Positions 17,543 through 27,436 of a stretch of DNA of 64,000 nt are shown piece by piece. Numbering within the stretch: position 1 is the stretch's first letter; each line of letters starts with the position of its first letter. Below the pieces are notes generated by a model. The model worked only from the letters and a program-made list of their open reading frames with translations. It was not told the DNA's origin and ran no database searches. Source of the stretch: Pseudomonas chlororaphis (GTDB lineage Bacteria > Pseudomonadota > Gammaproteobacteria > Pseudomonadales > Pseudomonadaceae); NCBI GenBank assembly GCA_001023535.1, contig CP011020.1, positions 2,307,734 to 2,371,733 on the forward strand. Direction: 5' to 3'. The position numbers and the translations under genes are program-made.

Positions 17543-18484
17543 GTGAGCGCTGACTACCCACGCGACCTGATCGGTTACGGCAGTAACCCTCCCCATCCCC
17601 AGTGGCCGGGCAATGCCCGTATCGCCCTGTCCTTCGTCCTCAACTACGAGGAAGGTGGCGAGCGCAACATCCTGCATGGCGACAAGGAATCCGAAGCGTT
17701 CCTGTCGGAGATGGTCGCGGCGCAACCGCTGCAGGGCGAGCGCAACATGAGCATGGAGTCGCTTTACGAGTATGGCAGCCGTGCCGGTGTCTGGCGGATC
17801 CTCAAGCTGTTCAAGTCATTCGACATCCCGCTGACCATTTTCGCCGTGGCCATGGCCGCCCAGCGCCATCCGGACGTGATCCGCGCCATGGTCGCCGCCG
17901 GTCACGAGATCTGCAGCCATGGCTACCGCTGGATCGACTACCAGTACATGAACGAAGCCCAGGAACGCGAGCACATGCTCGAAGCGATCCGCATCCTCAC
18001 CGAAATCACCGGCGAACGTCCGTTGGGCTGGTACACCGGGCGCACCGGTCCCAACACCCGTCGGCTGGTGATGGAAGAAGGCGGTTTCCTCTATGACAGC
18101 GACACCTACGACGATGACCTGCCCTACTGGGAACCCAACACCCCCAACGGCAAGCCGCACCTGGTGATCCCGTACACCCTCGACACCAATGACATGCGCT
18201 TCACCCAGGTGCAGGGGTTCAACAACGGCGACGACTTCTTCCAGTACCTCAAGGACGCCTTCGACGTGTTGTATGCCGAAGGCGCCGAAGCGCCGAAGAT
18301 GCTCTCCATCGGCCTGCACTGCCGCCTGATCGGCCGCCCCGCCCGCCTTGCCTCGCTCAAGCGTTTCCTCGAATACGCCAAGCGCCACGAGCAGGTCTGG
18401 TTCAGCCGCCGCGTCGACATCGCCCGTCACTGGCAACAGGTCCATCCCTGCCCCGGCGCATCGAAGCCAGGAGCGTCGAAATGA
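17543..18484 (+). CDS. puuE: Allantoinase PuuE (polysaccharide-deacetylase fold)
   Basis: 313 residues from the GTG at 17543, which is preceded by AAGGAAG; an ATG nine codons upstream lacks a ribosome site. Metal-independent allantoinase that opens allantoin to allantoate. Recognised from SADYPRDLIGYGSNPPHPQW at the start, SFVLNYEEGGERNILHGD, ERNMSMESLYEYGSRAGVWR, HEICSHGYRWIDYQ and WYTGRTGPNTRRL, all characteristic of the P. fluorescens PuuE family. First gene of puuE-uraD-alc-allA-puuD; its stop overlaps the uraD start (ATGA). Confidence 0.95.
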   Translation: MSADYPRDLIGYGSNPPHPQWPGNARIALSFVLNYEEGGERNILHGDKESEAFLSEMVAAQPLQGERNMSMESLYEYGSRAGVWRILKLFKSFDIPLTIFAVAMAAQRHPDVIRAMVAAGHEICSHGYRWIDYQYMNEAQEREHMLEAIRILTEITGERPLGWYTGRTGPNTRRLVMEEGGFLYDSDTYDDDLPYWEPNTPNGKPHLVIPYTLDTNDMRFTQVQGFNNGDDFFQYLKDAFDVLYAEGAEAPKMLSIGLHCRLIGRPARLASLKRFLEYAKRHEQVWFSRRVDIARHWQQVHPCPGASKPGASK

Positions 18485-18996
18485 CCGCGTTCCAGACCCT
18501 CAAGCCGTCCACCCTGAGCCGCGAAGCCTTCATCGAGGCCTTCGCCGACATCTATGAACATTCGCCATGGGTGGCCGAGAAGGCGTTCGACCTGGGCCAG
18601 GATCCGTCGATCGACCAGATCGAAACCCTGCACCAGCGCATGAGCGACATCCTTTTGAGCGCCGATCACGCCAGCCAACTGGCCCTGATCAACGCTCACC
18701 CGGACCTGGCCGGCAAAGCGGCCGTCCAGGGCCAACTGACCGAAGCCAGCACGCATGAACAGGCCGGCGCCGGTATCCACCAATGCACCAGCGAAGAGTT
18801 CCAGCGCTTCACCGAGCTGAACGACGCCTACAAGGCCAAGTTCAGGTTTCCCTTCATCATGGCGGTAAAAGGCAGCAACCGGCACCAGATCCTCGCGGCA
18901 TTCGAAACGCGCATCCACAACCCGGTAGATACCGAGTTCAAGTGCGCGCTGGCAGAGATCAACAAGATCGCGTTGTTCCGATTACTGACCCTTTAG
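18481..18996 (+). CDS. uraD: OHCU decarboxylase
   Basis: 171 residues, start overlapping the puuE stop by four bases. Decarboxylates 2-oxo-4-hydroxy-4-carboxy-5-ureidoimidazoline to S-allantoin, the step after UraH. Family motifs visible: [21 protein letters not shown] (catalytic His in the H-P-D-L motif), [20 protein letters not shown] and [11 protein letters not shown]. Entirely helical cytoplasmic enzyme of normal length. Translational coupling with puuE argues for matched expression. Confidence 0.94.
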   Translation: MTAFQTLKPSTLSREAFIEAFADIYEHSPWVAEKAFDLGQDPSIDQIETLHQRMSDILLSADHASQLALINAHPDLAGKAAVQGQLTEASTHEQAGAGIHQCTSEEFQRFTELNDAYKAKFRFPFIMAVKGSNRHQILAAFETRIHNPVDTEFKCALAEINKIALFRLLTL

Positions 18997-19060
18997 CGAG
19001 CAGCCACCTCCAGGGCTTGCAAGCATCCCCAGCCAACTTATTCAAAGGCAGACAAGAAGA

Positions 19061-20056
19061 ATGAAAGCTTACGCCGTACCTTTCGAGAAGTTCGTCAACC
19101 TGGCCGACGCCCGTCTCGGCACCAAGATCATCTCGGTCACCGACGACTGGTTCGCCGACGCCAATCGCCTGTTCCAACCGACCCCGGCCGTCTGGAAAGA
19201 GGGCGTGTTCGATGACAATGGCAAATGGATGGACGGCTGGGAATCGCGTCGCAAGCGCTTCGAAGGCTACGACAGCGCCGTGATCCGCCTGGGCGTGGCC
19301 GGCACCATCAAGGGCGTGGACATCGACACTTCATTCTTCACCGGCAACTACCCGCCGTCGGCGTCCCTGGAAGCCTGTTTCCTGGCCGAAGGCGAGCCGG
19401 ACGACAACACCCAGTGGACTGAAGTGCTGTCGGCCGTCGAACTGCAAGGCAACAGCCACCACTACCACGAGATCAGTAACGACCAGGCGTTCAGCCACCT
19501 GCGCTTCAACATCTACCCCGATGGCGGCGTGGCCCGGCTGCGGGTCTACGGCATTCCGCATCGCGACTGGTCGGCGGTGGGCGACAACGAACAGATCGAC
19601 CTGGCCGCCGCCCTCAACGGCGGTCGCGCCCTGGCCTGCTCCGACGAACACTTCGGCCGCATGAGCAACATCCTCAACCCAGGCCGTGGCGTCAACATGG
19701 GCGACGGCTGGGAAACCGCCCGGCGTCGCACCCCAGGCAATGACTGGGTGATCGTCGCCCTGGGCCATGCCGGCATCGTCGAGAAAGTGATCGTCGACAC
19801 CCTGCACTTCAAGGGCAACTACCCGGACAGCTGCTCGATCCAGGGCGCGTTCGTCAAGGGCGGCACCGACAGCCAGATCGAAACCCAGTCGCTGTTCTGG
19901 CGCGAACTGCTGCCGAGCCAGAAACTGGAAATGCACGCCGAACACACCTTCGCCGAGCAGATCAAGGCCCTGGGGCCGATCACCCACATCCGCCTGAATG
20001 TGTTCCCGGATGGGGGTGTGAGCCGCCTGCGCGTGCTTGGCAAGGTATCGAAATAA
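19061..20056 (+). CDS. alc: Allantoicase
   Basis: 331 residues, normal length. Hydrolyses allantoate to ureidoglycolate and urea. Two homologous beta-sandwich halves are visible: the first around [26 protein letters not shown] and [28 protein letters not shown], the second around [34 protein letters not shown] and [15 protein letters not shown]. Both halves end in an [18 protein letters not shown] / [18 protein letters not shown] segment. Third gene of the operon, 64 bases after uraD. Confidence 0.95.
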   Translation: MKAYAVPFEKFVNLADARLGTKIISVTDDWFADANRLFQPTPAVWKEGVFDDNGKWMDGWESRRKRFEGYDSAVIRLGVAGTIKGVDIDTSFFTGNYPPSASLEACFLAEGEPDDNTQWTEVLSAVELQGNSHHYHEISNDQAFSHLRFNIYPDGGVARLRVYGIPHRDWSAVGDNEQIDLAAALNGGRALACSDEHFGRMSNILNPGRGVNMGDGWETARRRTPGNDWVIVALGHAGIVEKVIVDTLHFKGNYPDSCSIQGAFVKGGTDSQIETQSLFWRELLPSQKLEMHAEHTFAEQIKALGPITHIRLNVFPDGGVSRLRVLGKVSK

Positions 20057-20070
20057 GGGGTGAACCCAAA

Positions 20071-20133
20071 TCGCGAGCAAGCTCGCTCCCACATTTGAAA
20101 TGCATTCCCCTGTGGGAGCGAGCTTGCTCGCGA
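20071..20133. repeat. REPIN, short-loop form
   Basis: Inverted TCGCGAGCAAGCTCGCTCCCACA pair with only about 17 bases between the halves. It lies inside the operon, between alc and allA, where such hairpins can stabilise or attenuate the transcript. Confidence 0.85.
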
Positions 20134-20178
20134 TGGCGGCACAACAAACAACACAGAATTCAAGATAAGAAGACCAGC

Positions 20179-20682
20179 ATGCGCACACTCAGGATCGAAC
20201 CCTTGACCAAAGAAGCCTTCGCCCCGTTCGGTGACGTGATCGAAACCGACGGCAGCGATCACTTCATGATCAACAATGGTTCGACCATGCGCTTCCATCG
20301 CCTGGCGACGGTTGAAACCGCGCTGCCGGACGACAAGGCGATCATCAGCATCTTCCGCGCCGACGCGCTGCAGATGCCGTTGACCGTGCGCATGCTGGAG
20401 CGTCATCCGCTGGGCAGCCAGGCCTTCATTCCGCTGCTCGGCAACCCCTTTCTGATCGTGGTCGCGCCACTTGGCGATGCACCTGTATCAGGCTTGGCCC
20501 GTGCCTTCGTCACCAACGGCAGGCAGGGCATCAATTACCATCGCGGCGTCTGGCACCACCCGGTGCTGACGATCGAAAAGCGGGATGACTTCCTGGTGGT
20601 TGATCGCAGTGGCACAGGCAATAACTGCGATGAGCATTTCTTCATAGAGGATGAGTGTTTGATCCTCGATCCCCACCAATAA
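20179..20682 (+). CDS. allA: Ureidoglycolate lyase
   Basis: 167 residues from the ATG at 20179; the frame upstream runs through the REPIN and is not coding. Converts ureidoglycolate to glyoxylate and urea. Cupin-type family pattern: LTKEAFAPFGDVIETDGSDHFMINNG, a central VRMLERHPLGSQAFIPL, and the C-terminal GINYHRGVWHHPVLTI with the metal/substrate histidines. Fourth gene of the purine operon and its last soluble enzyme. Confidence 0.94.
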   Translation: MRTLRIEPLTKEAFAPFGDVIETDGSDHFMINNGSTMRFHRLATVETALPDDKAIISIFRADALQMPLTVRMLERHPLGSQAFIPLLGNPFLIVVAPLGDAPVSGLARAFVTNGRQGINYHRGVWHHPVLTIEKRDDFLVVDRSGTGNNCDEHFFIEDECLILDPHQ

Positions 20683-20734
20683 GAGAAGCGTCCGATCACG
20701 CGAAAACAAGCGTGACGGGCGAGAGGTAAAGACT

Positions 20735-22036
20735 GTGGAAGCACATATGCTGGAATGGCTGAACCTGATCGTTCGCTGGGTTCATATGATCACTGGCGTG
20801 GCCTGGATCGGCGCGTCGTTCTACTTCGTCTGGCTGGAAAACAACCTCAACCGCGTCAACCCCAGGAGCGGCCTGGCCGGCGACCTGTGGGCCATCCACG
20901 GTGGCGGCATCTATCACCTGGAAAAATACAAACTCGCGCCACCGGCCATGCCGGACAACCTGCACTGGTTCAAGTGGGAAGCTTACTTCACCTGGATGTC
21001 GGGCATCGCGCTGCTGTGCGTGGTGTTCTACTGGAACCCGACCGTCTACCTGCTGGCACCGGGCAGCGGACTGAGCGGCCCGCAAGGCGTGGCCCTGGGC
21101 CTCGGCTCGTTGCTCGCCGGCTGGTTCATCTATTCGTTTCTCTGCGACTCGGCCCTGGGCAAGCGCCCCGCCCTGCTCGGCGGGATCCTGTTCGTGCTGC
21201 TGATCGCGGCGGCCTATGGCTTCAGCAAGGTGTTCAGTGGTCGTGGTGCCTACCTGCACGTCGGCGCAGTGATCGGCACGATCATGGTCGGCAACGTGTT
21301 CCGCATCATCATGCCGGCCCAGCGCGCCCTGGTGGCCGCCATCGCCGAGAACCGCACGCCCGATCCGGCCCTGCCGGCCAAGGGGTTGCTGCGCTCGCGC
21401 CATAACAACTACTTCACCCTGCCGGTGCTGTTCATCATGATCAGCAACCACTTCCCGAGCACCTACGGCAGCCCATACAACTGGCTGATCCTGGCCGGTA
21501 TCGCCGTGGCCGCGGTGTTGGTGCGTCATTACTTCAACACCCGCCACGACAGCAACCGGTTTGCCTGGACGTTGCCGGTCGGCGCCCTGGCGATGATTTG
21601 CCTGGCGTATGTCACCGGGCCCAAGCCTCCATCGAGCGCCCCGGAGGTCGCCAAGGCCCCGGCGACCATCGAGTATCAGCCACTGCCGGAAACCGCCGTG
21701 GGCGGGGGTGCCAAGCCGGCGACCACGCCGGCCGCACCGGCGGCACAACCTGCCCAGGCCTCCAACGTCCAGGGCCCGTCGTTCGAGAAGGTCCACAACG
21801 TGATCCAGGAACGCTGCTCGGTCTGCCACTCGGCCAAGCCCACCAGCCCGCTGTTCAGCGCGGCGCCGGCCGGGGTGATGTTCGACACGCCGCAGCAGAT
21901 CAAGGAACAGGCCGCGCGCATCCAGGCCCAGGCCGTGACCAACCAGATCATGCCCCTGGGCAACATCACCCAGATGACCCAGCAGGAACGTGACCTGATC
22001 GGCGCCTGGATCAACCAGGGCGCGCAGACCCACTGA
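20735..22036 (+). CDS. puuD: Urate hydroxylase PuuD, membrane urate oxidase with cytochrome c domain
   Basis: 433 residues, GTG start after GAGAGG. The N-terminal ~290 residues form about eight membrane segments beginning LEWLNLIVRWVHMITGVAWIGASFYFVWLENNLN, the signature of the PuuD membrane domain. A Pro/Ala-rich linker (about 300-345) leads to a cytochrome c domain with the haem motif CSVCH (about residues 361-365). PuuD oxidises urate to 5-hydroxyisourate and passes electrons to the respiratory chain rather than making H2O2. It supplies UraH, so the cluster covers urate to glyoxylate without a soluble uricase. Confidence 0.92.
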   Translation: MEAHMLEWLNLIVRWVHMITGVAWIGASFYFVWLENNLNRVNPRSGLAGDLWAIHGGGIYHLEKYKLAPPAMPDNLHWFKWEAYFTWMSGIALLCVVFYWNPTVYLLAPGSGLSGPQGVALGLGSLLAGWFIYSFLCDSALGKRPALLGGILFVLLIAAAYGFSKVFSGRGAYLHVGAVIGTIMVGNVFRIIMPAQRALVAAIAENRTPDPALPAKGLLRSRHNNYFTLPVLFIMISNHFPSTYGSPYNWLILAGIAVAAVLVRHYFNTRHDSNRFAWTLPVGALAMICLAYVTGPKPPSSAPEVAKAPATIEYQPLPETAVGGGAKPATTPAAPAAQPAQASNVQGPSFEKVHNVIQERCSVCHSAKPTSPLFSAAPAGVMFDTPQQIKEQAARIQAQAVTNQIMPLGNITQMTQQERDLIGAWINQGAQTH

Positions 22037-22508
22037 AGACCGCGCCACGCGATACCGCTGACGGGCAGCCGGCACACGACCGGCCGCCCGCCAGCGACGG
22101 CCTGCCTCAACAATAAAAACAAGAGGAAAGCACCGGATGATCCAACCCTGCCTCCCTGCCCCAGGCCCGTCGTCCAGGCGCCGCCGCACGGCACTTGAGC
22201 CCGTCGAGACAAGCCCGTATCCTGCGCGCCCGTTCGACCCCGAACGCCTCATAACAATACTCAGACCCTGACCCACACGCCCGCGTGTTCCAACGCTGCG
22301 CGCAGGCGTCCTGAAATCCCTTTTCGACTGTTGCAACACGGCTGATCGAGCCTTCGCCGCCATGGCGGAACAGGCACGACGCTCGCTGTCAGCGCTTGTC
22401 ACGAGCAAAAAGCTGACCGAACGGATGTTTTAACTCCGTGAAAAAAGGCGCCACACCAGAGCGCTGACTGAAAAAAGCGGTACCAACTTACCTTTGGGAG
22501 CAAACCGA
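22037..22508. other. 472-base interval between puuD and the porin gene
   Basis: No conserved gene recognised. It contains a 44-codon ORF (22137-22271, MIQPCLPAPG...) preceded by AGAGGAAAG, rich in Pro and Arg, which may be chance. No strong terminator is visible. The last 100 bases probably hold the porin promoter. Confidence 0.4.
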
Positions 22509-23294
22509 ATGAAACGCACGTGCACCAGCCTGATCGTCGCAGGATCCTTGCTGGCCGGCGGCCAGGCCATGGCCGACGACCTGTTCCAGTGGCAGAACAA
22601 CAGCCTGACCTACCTGTACGGCAAGGATTTCCAGGTCAACCCGCGCATCCAGCAGACCGTGACCTTCGAGCACGCCGATGCCTGGAAATACGGGGACAAC
22701 TTCTTCTTCCTCGACCGGATCTTCTACAACGGCAAGGAAGACGGCCAGGCGGGACCGAACACCTACTACGGCGAGTTCAGCCCACGCCTGTCGTTCGGCA
22801 AGATCTTCGACCAGAAGCTGGAACTGGGCCCGATCAAGGACGTGCTGCTGGCGATGACGTATGAGTTCGGCGAAGGCGACAACGAGTCCTACCTGATCGG
22901 CCCGGGCTTCGACCTGGCGATTCCCGGCTTCGATTACTTCCAGCTGAACTTCTACAACCGCCAGACCGAAGGCCCACGCGCCGGCGACAACGTCTGGCAA
23001 ATCACCCCGGTCTGGGCCTACACCCTTCCCGTGGGCTCGTCCGACATCCTGATCGACGGTTTCATCGACTGGGTGGTGGACAACGACCGTAATTCCAAAG
23101 GCACCTACCACGCCAACCTGCACATCAACCCGCAGATCAAGTACGACCTGGGCAAGGCCCTGAAGCTGGGCGACAAGCAGCTGTACGTGGGGGTGGAATA
23201 TGACTACTGGAAGAACAAGTACGGGATCGAAGACAGCGAAGGGTTCAAGACCAACCAGAGCAACACCAGCTTTTTGCTGAAGTATCACTTCTGA
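22509..23294 (+). CDS. Tsx/OmpK-family nucleoside-specific outer-membrane channel
   Basis: 261 residues from the ATG at 22509, after a TTTGGGAG ribosome site. Signal peptide about 1-22 (SLIVAGSLLAGGQAMA, cleavage before DDLFQW). The rest is alternating beta-strand sequence rich in aromatic residues, ending in F (FLLKYHF), the outer-membrane barrel signature. Tsx-like segments: WQNNSLTYLYGKDF near the start, FFFLDRIFYNGK, and VGVEYDYWKNKYGI. Such channels pass nucleosides. Downstream of the purine operon, it likely feeds purines into the periplasm. Confidence 0.87.
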   Translation: MKRTCTSLIVAGSLLAGGQAMADDLFQWQNNSLTYLYGKDFQVNPRIQQTVTFEHADAWKYGDNFFFLDRIFYNGKEDGQAGPNTYYGEFSPRLSFGKIFDQKLELGPIKDVLLAMTYEFGEGDNESYLIGPGFDLAIPGFDYFQLNFYNRQTEGPRAGDNVWQITPVWAYTLPVGSSDILIDGFIDWVVDNDRNSKGTYHANLHINPQIKYDLGKALKLGDKQLYVGVEYDYWKNKYGIEDSEGFKTNQSNTSFLLKYHF

Positions 23295-23316
23295 TATTCA
23301 GCCCGCAGCTAATCCC

Positions 23317-23410
23317 CCTGTGGGAGCGGGCTTGCTCGCGAAGACGGCAGCACATCCGGCCTGGATGCAAGCTGACCCGACGCTTTCGCGAGCAAGCCCG
23401 CTCCCACAGG
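23317..23410. repeat. REPIN between convergent genes
   Basis: CCTGTGGGAGCGGGCTTGCTC and its inverse enclose about 45 bases, between the porin and patatin stop codons. Confidence 0.85.
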
Positions 23411-23436
23411 GATTCTGAGTTGACTGACCTTCTTTG

Positions 23437-24603
23437 TCATTCCTGAGCCAACCGCAAAAACCGACTCAACGCCTCGCGTTGGGCCAGCGCATCCTGGCGG
23501 CCCAGCTCGATCAGTTCGCTGCAGTACCCCGCCTCGAACAACAGGTAGCTCAGCACGCCCGCGCCGCTGGTCTTGGTCGCGCCCGGGCCGCGCAGGAATA
23601 CCCGCAGCGCACGAGGCAGCTCCTGGCGATGGCGCGCGGCGATTTCGTCGATGGGCTGGCTCGGGGAAATCACCAGCACGTCCACAGGTGCCGCCCCCAG
23701 GGCATGAGCCGGGACGTCGTCGGGCAACAGGTGGCTGAAGCCGTTCAAACGTTGAAGCAACTCGATGTCGCTTTCCAGGCTGTCGATGAAGGTACTGTTG
23801 AGCATGTGCCCACCGATCTGCGCCAGGGTCGGTTGCAGGCCGGTGTAGCTTCGCTCGGAGGGGGTTTGCCCGCCAGCGCCCCGAGGATTGCCGCTGACGC
23901 CGATGACCAGCACGCGGTTGGCGCCCAGGTGCAGGGCCGGGCTGATCGGCGCCGATTGCCGCACCGCACCGTCGCCGAAATACTGCGGGCCGATCTTGAC
24001 CGGCGCGAACAACAGCGGGATCGCCGAGCTGGCCAGCAGGTGCTCCACCGACAACAGCGCCGGCACGCCAATGCGCCGATGCCGCAGCCAGGCATCGATG
24101 GTGCCGCGGCCCTGGTAGAACGTCACGGCCTGGCCGGATTCATAGCCGAAGGCCGTCACCGCCACCGCCCGCAGTTGTTGCTCGGCGATGGCCTGCTCGA
24201 TGCCCGAGGCGTGGAACTGTGCCTCCAGCAGCGCCCGCAAGGGCGAACTGTCGATCAGCGCCACCGGCAACTTGGCCCCCAGGCCCAGCAAGCTGTGGGT
24301 GATGAAGCGTGTCGCCTGGCCCAGCACGCCGCGCCAGTCGCTGCGCATGACCTGGTGGCTGCGCACCGTTCGCCAGAATGCTGTCAGCCGTTCGATGGCG
24401 CTCTTGAAGTCCATCGCCCCGCTCGCCAGGCTGACGGCGTTGATCGCCCCCGCCGACGTGCCGACGATCACCGGAAAGGGATTTTGCCCGCCCTCGGGCA
24501 GCAACTCGGCAATCGCCGCCAACACCCCCACTTGATACGCTGCCCGAGCCCCGCCACCGGAAAGAATCAAACCTGTAACGGGTTCAGCTGGGGTCATCGC
24601 CAT
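23437..24603 (-). CDS. Patatin-like phospholipase
   Basis: 388 residues. Patatin catalytic elements are complete: oxyanion loop GGGARAAYQVG (about residues 16-26), nucleophile elbow GTSAG (about 48-52) and the dyad aspartate in FGDGAVRQ (about 210). The family has Ser-Asp lipid acyl hydrolase activity. No signal peptide and no barrel domain, so a cytoplasmic or membrane-associated enzyme rather than PlpD-type secreted. A C-terminal ~120-residue region follows (LLPDDVPAHALG, then DEIAARHRQELPRALRVFLRG). It ends 30 bases from the next minus-strand gene and may share its transcript. Confidence 0.9.
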   Translation of the reverse strand: MAMTPAEPVTGLILSGGGARAAYQVGVLAAIAELLPEGGQNPFPVIVGTSAGAINAVSLASGAMDFKSAIERLTAFWRTVRSHQVMRSDWRGVLGQATRFITHSLLGLGAKLPVALIDSSPLRALLEAQFHASGIEQAIAEQQLRAVAVTAFGYESGQAVTFYQGRGTIDAWLRHRRIGVPALLSVEHLLASSAIPLLFAPVKIGPQYFGDGAVRQSAPISPALHLGANRVLVIGVSGNPRGAGGQTPSERSYTGLQPTLAQIGGHMLNSTFIDSLESDIELLQRLNGFSHLLPDDVPAHALGAAPVDVLVISPSQPIDEIAARHRQELPRALRVFLRGPGATKTSGAGVLSYLLFEAGYCSELIELGRQDALAQREALSRFLRLAQE

Positions 24604-24633
24604 GCTCCGTGCTCAAGGGATATCAAAAAAAAC

Positions 24634-25566
24634 TCAGCCGCGTTTGTCGTACAGCTTGGGCTCGCCCGGTGGGCGGCTCTTGAAGCGCCGGTGGGCCCAG
24701 AGGTACTGCTCGGGACAATCGCGCACCGATTGCTCGACCCATTGATTGATGCGGATGCAATCGGCTTCCTCGCTCTCCCCTGGGAAATCCGCCAGCGGCG
24801 CCTGGATCACCAGGCGATAACCGCTGCCATCGGCCAGGCGCTCCTGGGTGAACGGCACGACCAGCGCCTTGCCCAGGCGGGCGAACTTGGTGGTCGCGGT
24901 CACCGTTGCCGCCTGGATACCAAAGAGTGGCACAAACACGCTTTGCTTGGCGCCGTAATCCTGATCCGGCGCGTACCAGATCGCCCGGCCGGCACGCAGC
25001 AGCTTGAGCATGCCGCGCACGTCGTCACGCTCCACCGCCAGGGAATCGAGGTTGTGCCGCTCGCGGCCTCGGCGCTGAATGAAGTCGAACAGCGGGTTCT
25101 TGTGTTCGCGGTACATGCCATCGATGGTGTGCTGCTGGCCGAGCAAGGCTGCGCCGATTTCAAGCGTGGTGAAGTGCAGCGCCATCAGGATCACGCCCTT
25201 GCCTTCGCGCTGGGCCTGCTTGAGGTGCTCCAGCCCCTCGACATGGGCCAGCCTGGCCAGGCGCGAACGCGACCACCACCAGCTCATGGCCATTTCGAAG
25301 AAGGCAATGCCGGTGGACGCGAAGTTTTCCTTGAGCAGGCGCTTGCGCTCAGCAGCGGACTTTTCCGGGAAACACAGCTCCAGGTTGCGGCGGGCAATGC
25401 GCCGTCTGTCGCCGGCGGCCCGGTACATCAGTGCACCCAATGCACGACCGACCCGCAGCAGCAACGGATACGGCAGCTGGACGACCAGCCACAACAGCCC
25501 CAGGCCGCACCACAGCAGCCAGAAACGCGGATGAAAAAAAGCAGCTCGAAAACGCGGGCGATCCAT
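24634..25566 (-). CDS. lpxL: Lipid A lauroyl acyltransferase (HtrB/LpxL family)
   Basis: 310 residues from the ATG at 25566; the frame stays open for 100 codons beyond but runs into the minC gene. Inner-membrane enzyme adding a secondary acyl chain (laurate) to lipid A. One N-terminal membrane segment (FWLLWCGLGLLWLVVQLPYPLLL), then the catalytic H-x4-E motif in ALHFTTLEIG (about residue 133), WYAPDQDYG and a basic C-terminus. It is transcribed divergently from minC, the usual Pseudomonas order. Pseudomonads carry several lpxL/htrB paralogues, so acyl and position specificity is not certain. Confidence 0.9.
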   Translation of the reverse strand: MDRPRFRAAFFHPRFWLLWCGLGLLWLVVQLPYPLLLRVGRALGALMYRAAGDRRRIARRNLELCFPEKSAAERKRLLKENFASTGIAFFEMAMSWWWSRSRLARLAHVEGLEHLKQAQREGKGVILMALHFTTLEIGAALLGQQHTIDGMYREHKNPLFDFIQRRGRERHNLDSLAVERDDVRGMLKLLRAGRAIWYAPDQDYGAKQSVFVPLFGIQAATVTATTKFARLGKALVVPFTQERLADGSGYRLVIQAPLADFPGESEEADCIRINQWVEQSVRDCPEQYLWAHRRFKSRPPGEPKLYDKRG

Positions 25567-25684
25567 TACAGCTTCCACAAAGACATGGGCCGCGCATTCT
25601 ACATCGTTCGACCCGGCTTGCGGCTCGCGGACGATCTCGTTATAAGTCTCGGCACTTTTAGCGACAAGTCGTTGTACACCGACC

Positions 25685-26422
25685 ATGAGCCAAACCGAAC
25701 CGCTAGACCAAGATCCCGTGTTCCAGTTGAAGGGCAGCATGCTCGCCATTACGGTGCTGGAGCTGGCCCGCAACGACCTGGAGAGCCTTGACCGGCAGTT
25801 GGCGGCAAAAGTCGCCCAGGCACCGAATTTCTTCAGCAACGCCCCGCTGGTGCTGGCCCTGGACAAGCTGCCGCCCGGCGAAGGCGCGGTGGACCTGCCA
25901 GGCCTGATGCGCGTGTGCCGCCATCACGGCCTGCGTACCCTGGCCATCCGCGCCAGCCGCATCGAGGACATCGCCGCCGCCATCGCCGTGGACATTCCGG
26001 TGCTGCCGCCGTCCGGTGCCCGCGAGCGGGTGCTGGAACTGAGCCCGGTCGACACCAGGAAAACCCCGGAAAAACCACCCGAGCCAACCGTCAAGCCGAC
26101 ACGGGTCATCACCTCGCCCGTACGCGGCGGGCAACAGATTTATGCCCAGGGTGGCGATCTGGTCATCGTCTCGTCGGTCAGCCCGGGTGCGGAACTTCTG
26201 GCCGATGGCAACATCCATGTATACGGCCCGATGCGCGGTCGCGCACTGGCCGGCGTCAAGGGCGATACCAAGGCCAGGATCTTCTGTCAGCAATTGAGCG
26301 CTGAACTGGTTTCCATCGCCGGACAATACAAGGTCTCCGAAGACCTGCGCCGCGACCCGCTGTGGGGCGCCGGCGTACAGATCAGCCTGTCGGGCGACGT
26401 GTTGAACATCATTCGGCTTTAA
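25685..26422 (+). CDS. minC: Septum site-determining protein MinC
   Basis: 245 residues. Inhibitor of FtsZ ring assembly. The N-terminal domain (about 1-110) begins [19 protein letters not shown] Pro/Lys/Thr linker (about 118-138) leads to the C-terminal beta-helix domain with [45 protein letters not shown], which binds MinD and the FtsZ tail. First gene of the minCDE set, with 201 bases before minD. Confidence 0.97.
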   Translation: MSQTEPLDQDPVFQLKGSMLAITVLELARNDLESLDRQLAAKVAQAPNFFSNAPLVLALDKLPPGEGAVDLPGLMRVCRHHGLRTLAIRASRIEDIAAAIAVDIPVLPPSGARERVLELSPVDTRKTPEKPPEPTVKPTRVITSPVRGGQQIYAQGGDLVIVSSVSPGAELLADGNIHVYGPMRGRALAGVKGDTKARIFCQQLSAELVSIAGQYKVSEDLRRDPLWGAGVQISLSGDVLNIIRL

Positions 26423-26623
26423 CGGATACTGCCGCATTTTCCAAGCATCTCTAAAACGTAGCGAAAACGGCTTAAACGACGCAGGAAACAGGACCAGGCA
26501 GTATTTACCGGAGGTAAATCCCGCCCCCAGTCCGATTCCCGCCAGGCCTGTCCACTTGCAGCAGTTTTCCAGAGATGTTTTTCAGGGGCTGACAAAGTCC
26601 TTTTTCCTTAGGGGTGAAACACC

Positions 26624-27436
26624 TTGGCCAAGATTCTCGTGGTTACATCCGGCAAGGGTGGTGTGGGTAAGACCACCACCAGCGCCGCTATCGGTACCGG
26701 CCTCGCTCTGCGCGGGCACAAGACAGTCATCGTCGACTTCGACGTCGGCCTGCGTAACCTCGACCTGATCATGGGTTGCGAGCGTCGCGTGGTCTATGAC
26801 TTCGTCAACGTGGTCAACGGCGAAGCGAACCTGCAACAGGCCCTGATCAAGGACAAGCGCCTTGAGAACCTCTACGTGCTGGCCGCCAGCCAGACCCGTG
26901 ACAAGGACGCGCTGACCCAGGAAGGCGTGGAAAAAGTCCTGATGCAACTCAAGGAAGACTTCGAGTTCGTGGTCTGCGACTCCCCGGCCGGTATCGAGAA
27001 AGGCGCCCACCTGGCCATGTACTTCGCCGACGAGGCGATCGTGGTGACCAACCCGGAAGTGTCGTCGGTACGTGACTCCGACCGCATGCTGGGCCTGCTG
27101 GCGAGCAAATCGCGCCGCGCCGAAAACGGCGAAGAGCCGATCAAGGAACACCTGCTGCTGACCCGCTACAACCCGCAACGGGTCAGCGACGGCGAAATGC
27201 TCGGCGTCGAAGACGTCAAGGAAATCCTCGCCGTGACCCTGCTGGGTGTGATTCCCGAATCCCAGGCCGTACTCAAGGCTTCCAACTCGGGCGTGCCCGT
27301 GATTCTTGACGACCAGAGCGACGCCGGCCAGGCGTACAGCGATGCCGTCGATCGCCTGCTGGGCAAGACCGTGGAGCATCGATTCCTCGATGTAACGAAG
27401 AAAGGTTTCTTCGAGCGCCTGTTTGGAGGTAGGTAA
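26624..27436 (+). CDS. minD: Septum site-determining ATPase MinD
   Basis: 270 residues with a TTG start, fixed by the conserved N-terminus ([20 protein letters not shown]). Deviant Walker [10 protein letters not shown] with the signature Lys at residue 11; [32 protein letters not shown] and [12 protein letters not shown] are all family hallmarks. The C-terminal amphipathic helix FFERLFGG is the membrane-targeting sequence. Recruits MinC to the membrane and oscillates with MinE. Its TAA overlaps the minE ATG by one base (TAATG). Confidence 0.98.
   Translation: MAKILVVTSGKGGVGKTTTSAAIGTGLALRGHKTVIVDFDVGLRNLDLIMGCERRVVYDFVNVVNGEANLQQALIKDKRLENLYVLAASQTRDKDALTQEGVEKVLMQLKEDFEFVVCDSPAGIEKGAHLAMYFADEAIVVTNPEVSSVRDSDRMLGLLASKSRRAENGEEPIKEHLLLTRYNPQRVSDGEMLGVEDVKEILAVTLLGVIPESQAVLKASNSGVPVILDDQSDAGQAYSDAVDRLLGKTVEHRFLDVTKKGFFERLFGGR

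Noticed and set aside
23434..25791. Very long plus-strand frame (785 codons) across the patatin and lpxL region
   Set aside because: It is antisense to two clear genes with catalytic motifs; its translation is Gln/Arg/Ala-rich and low in structure, typical of antisense shadow in GC-rich DNA.
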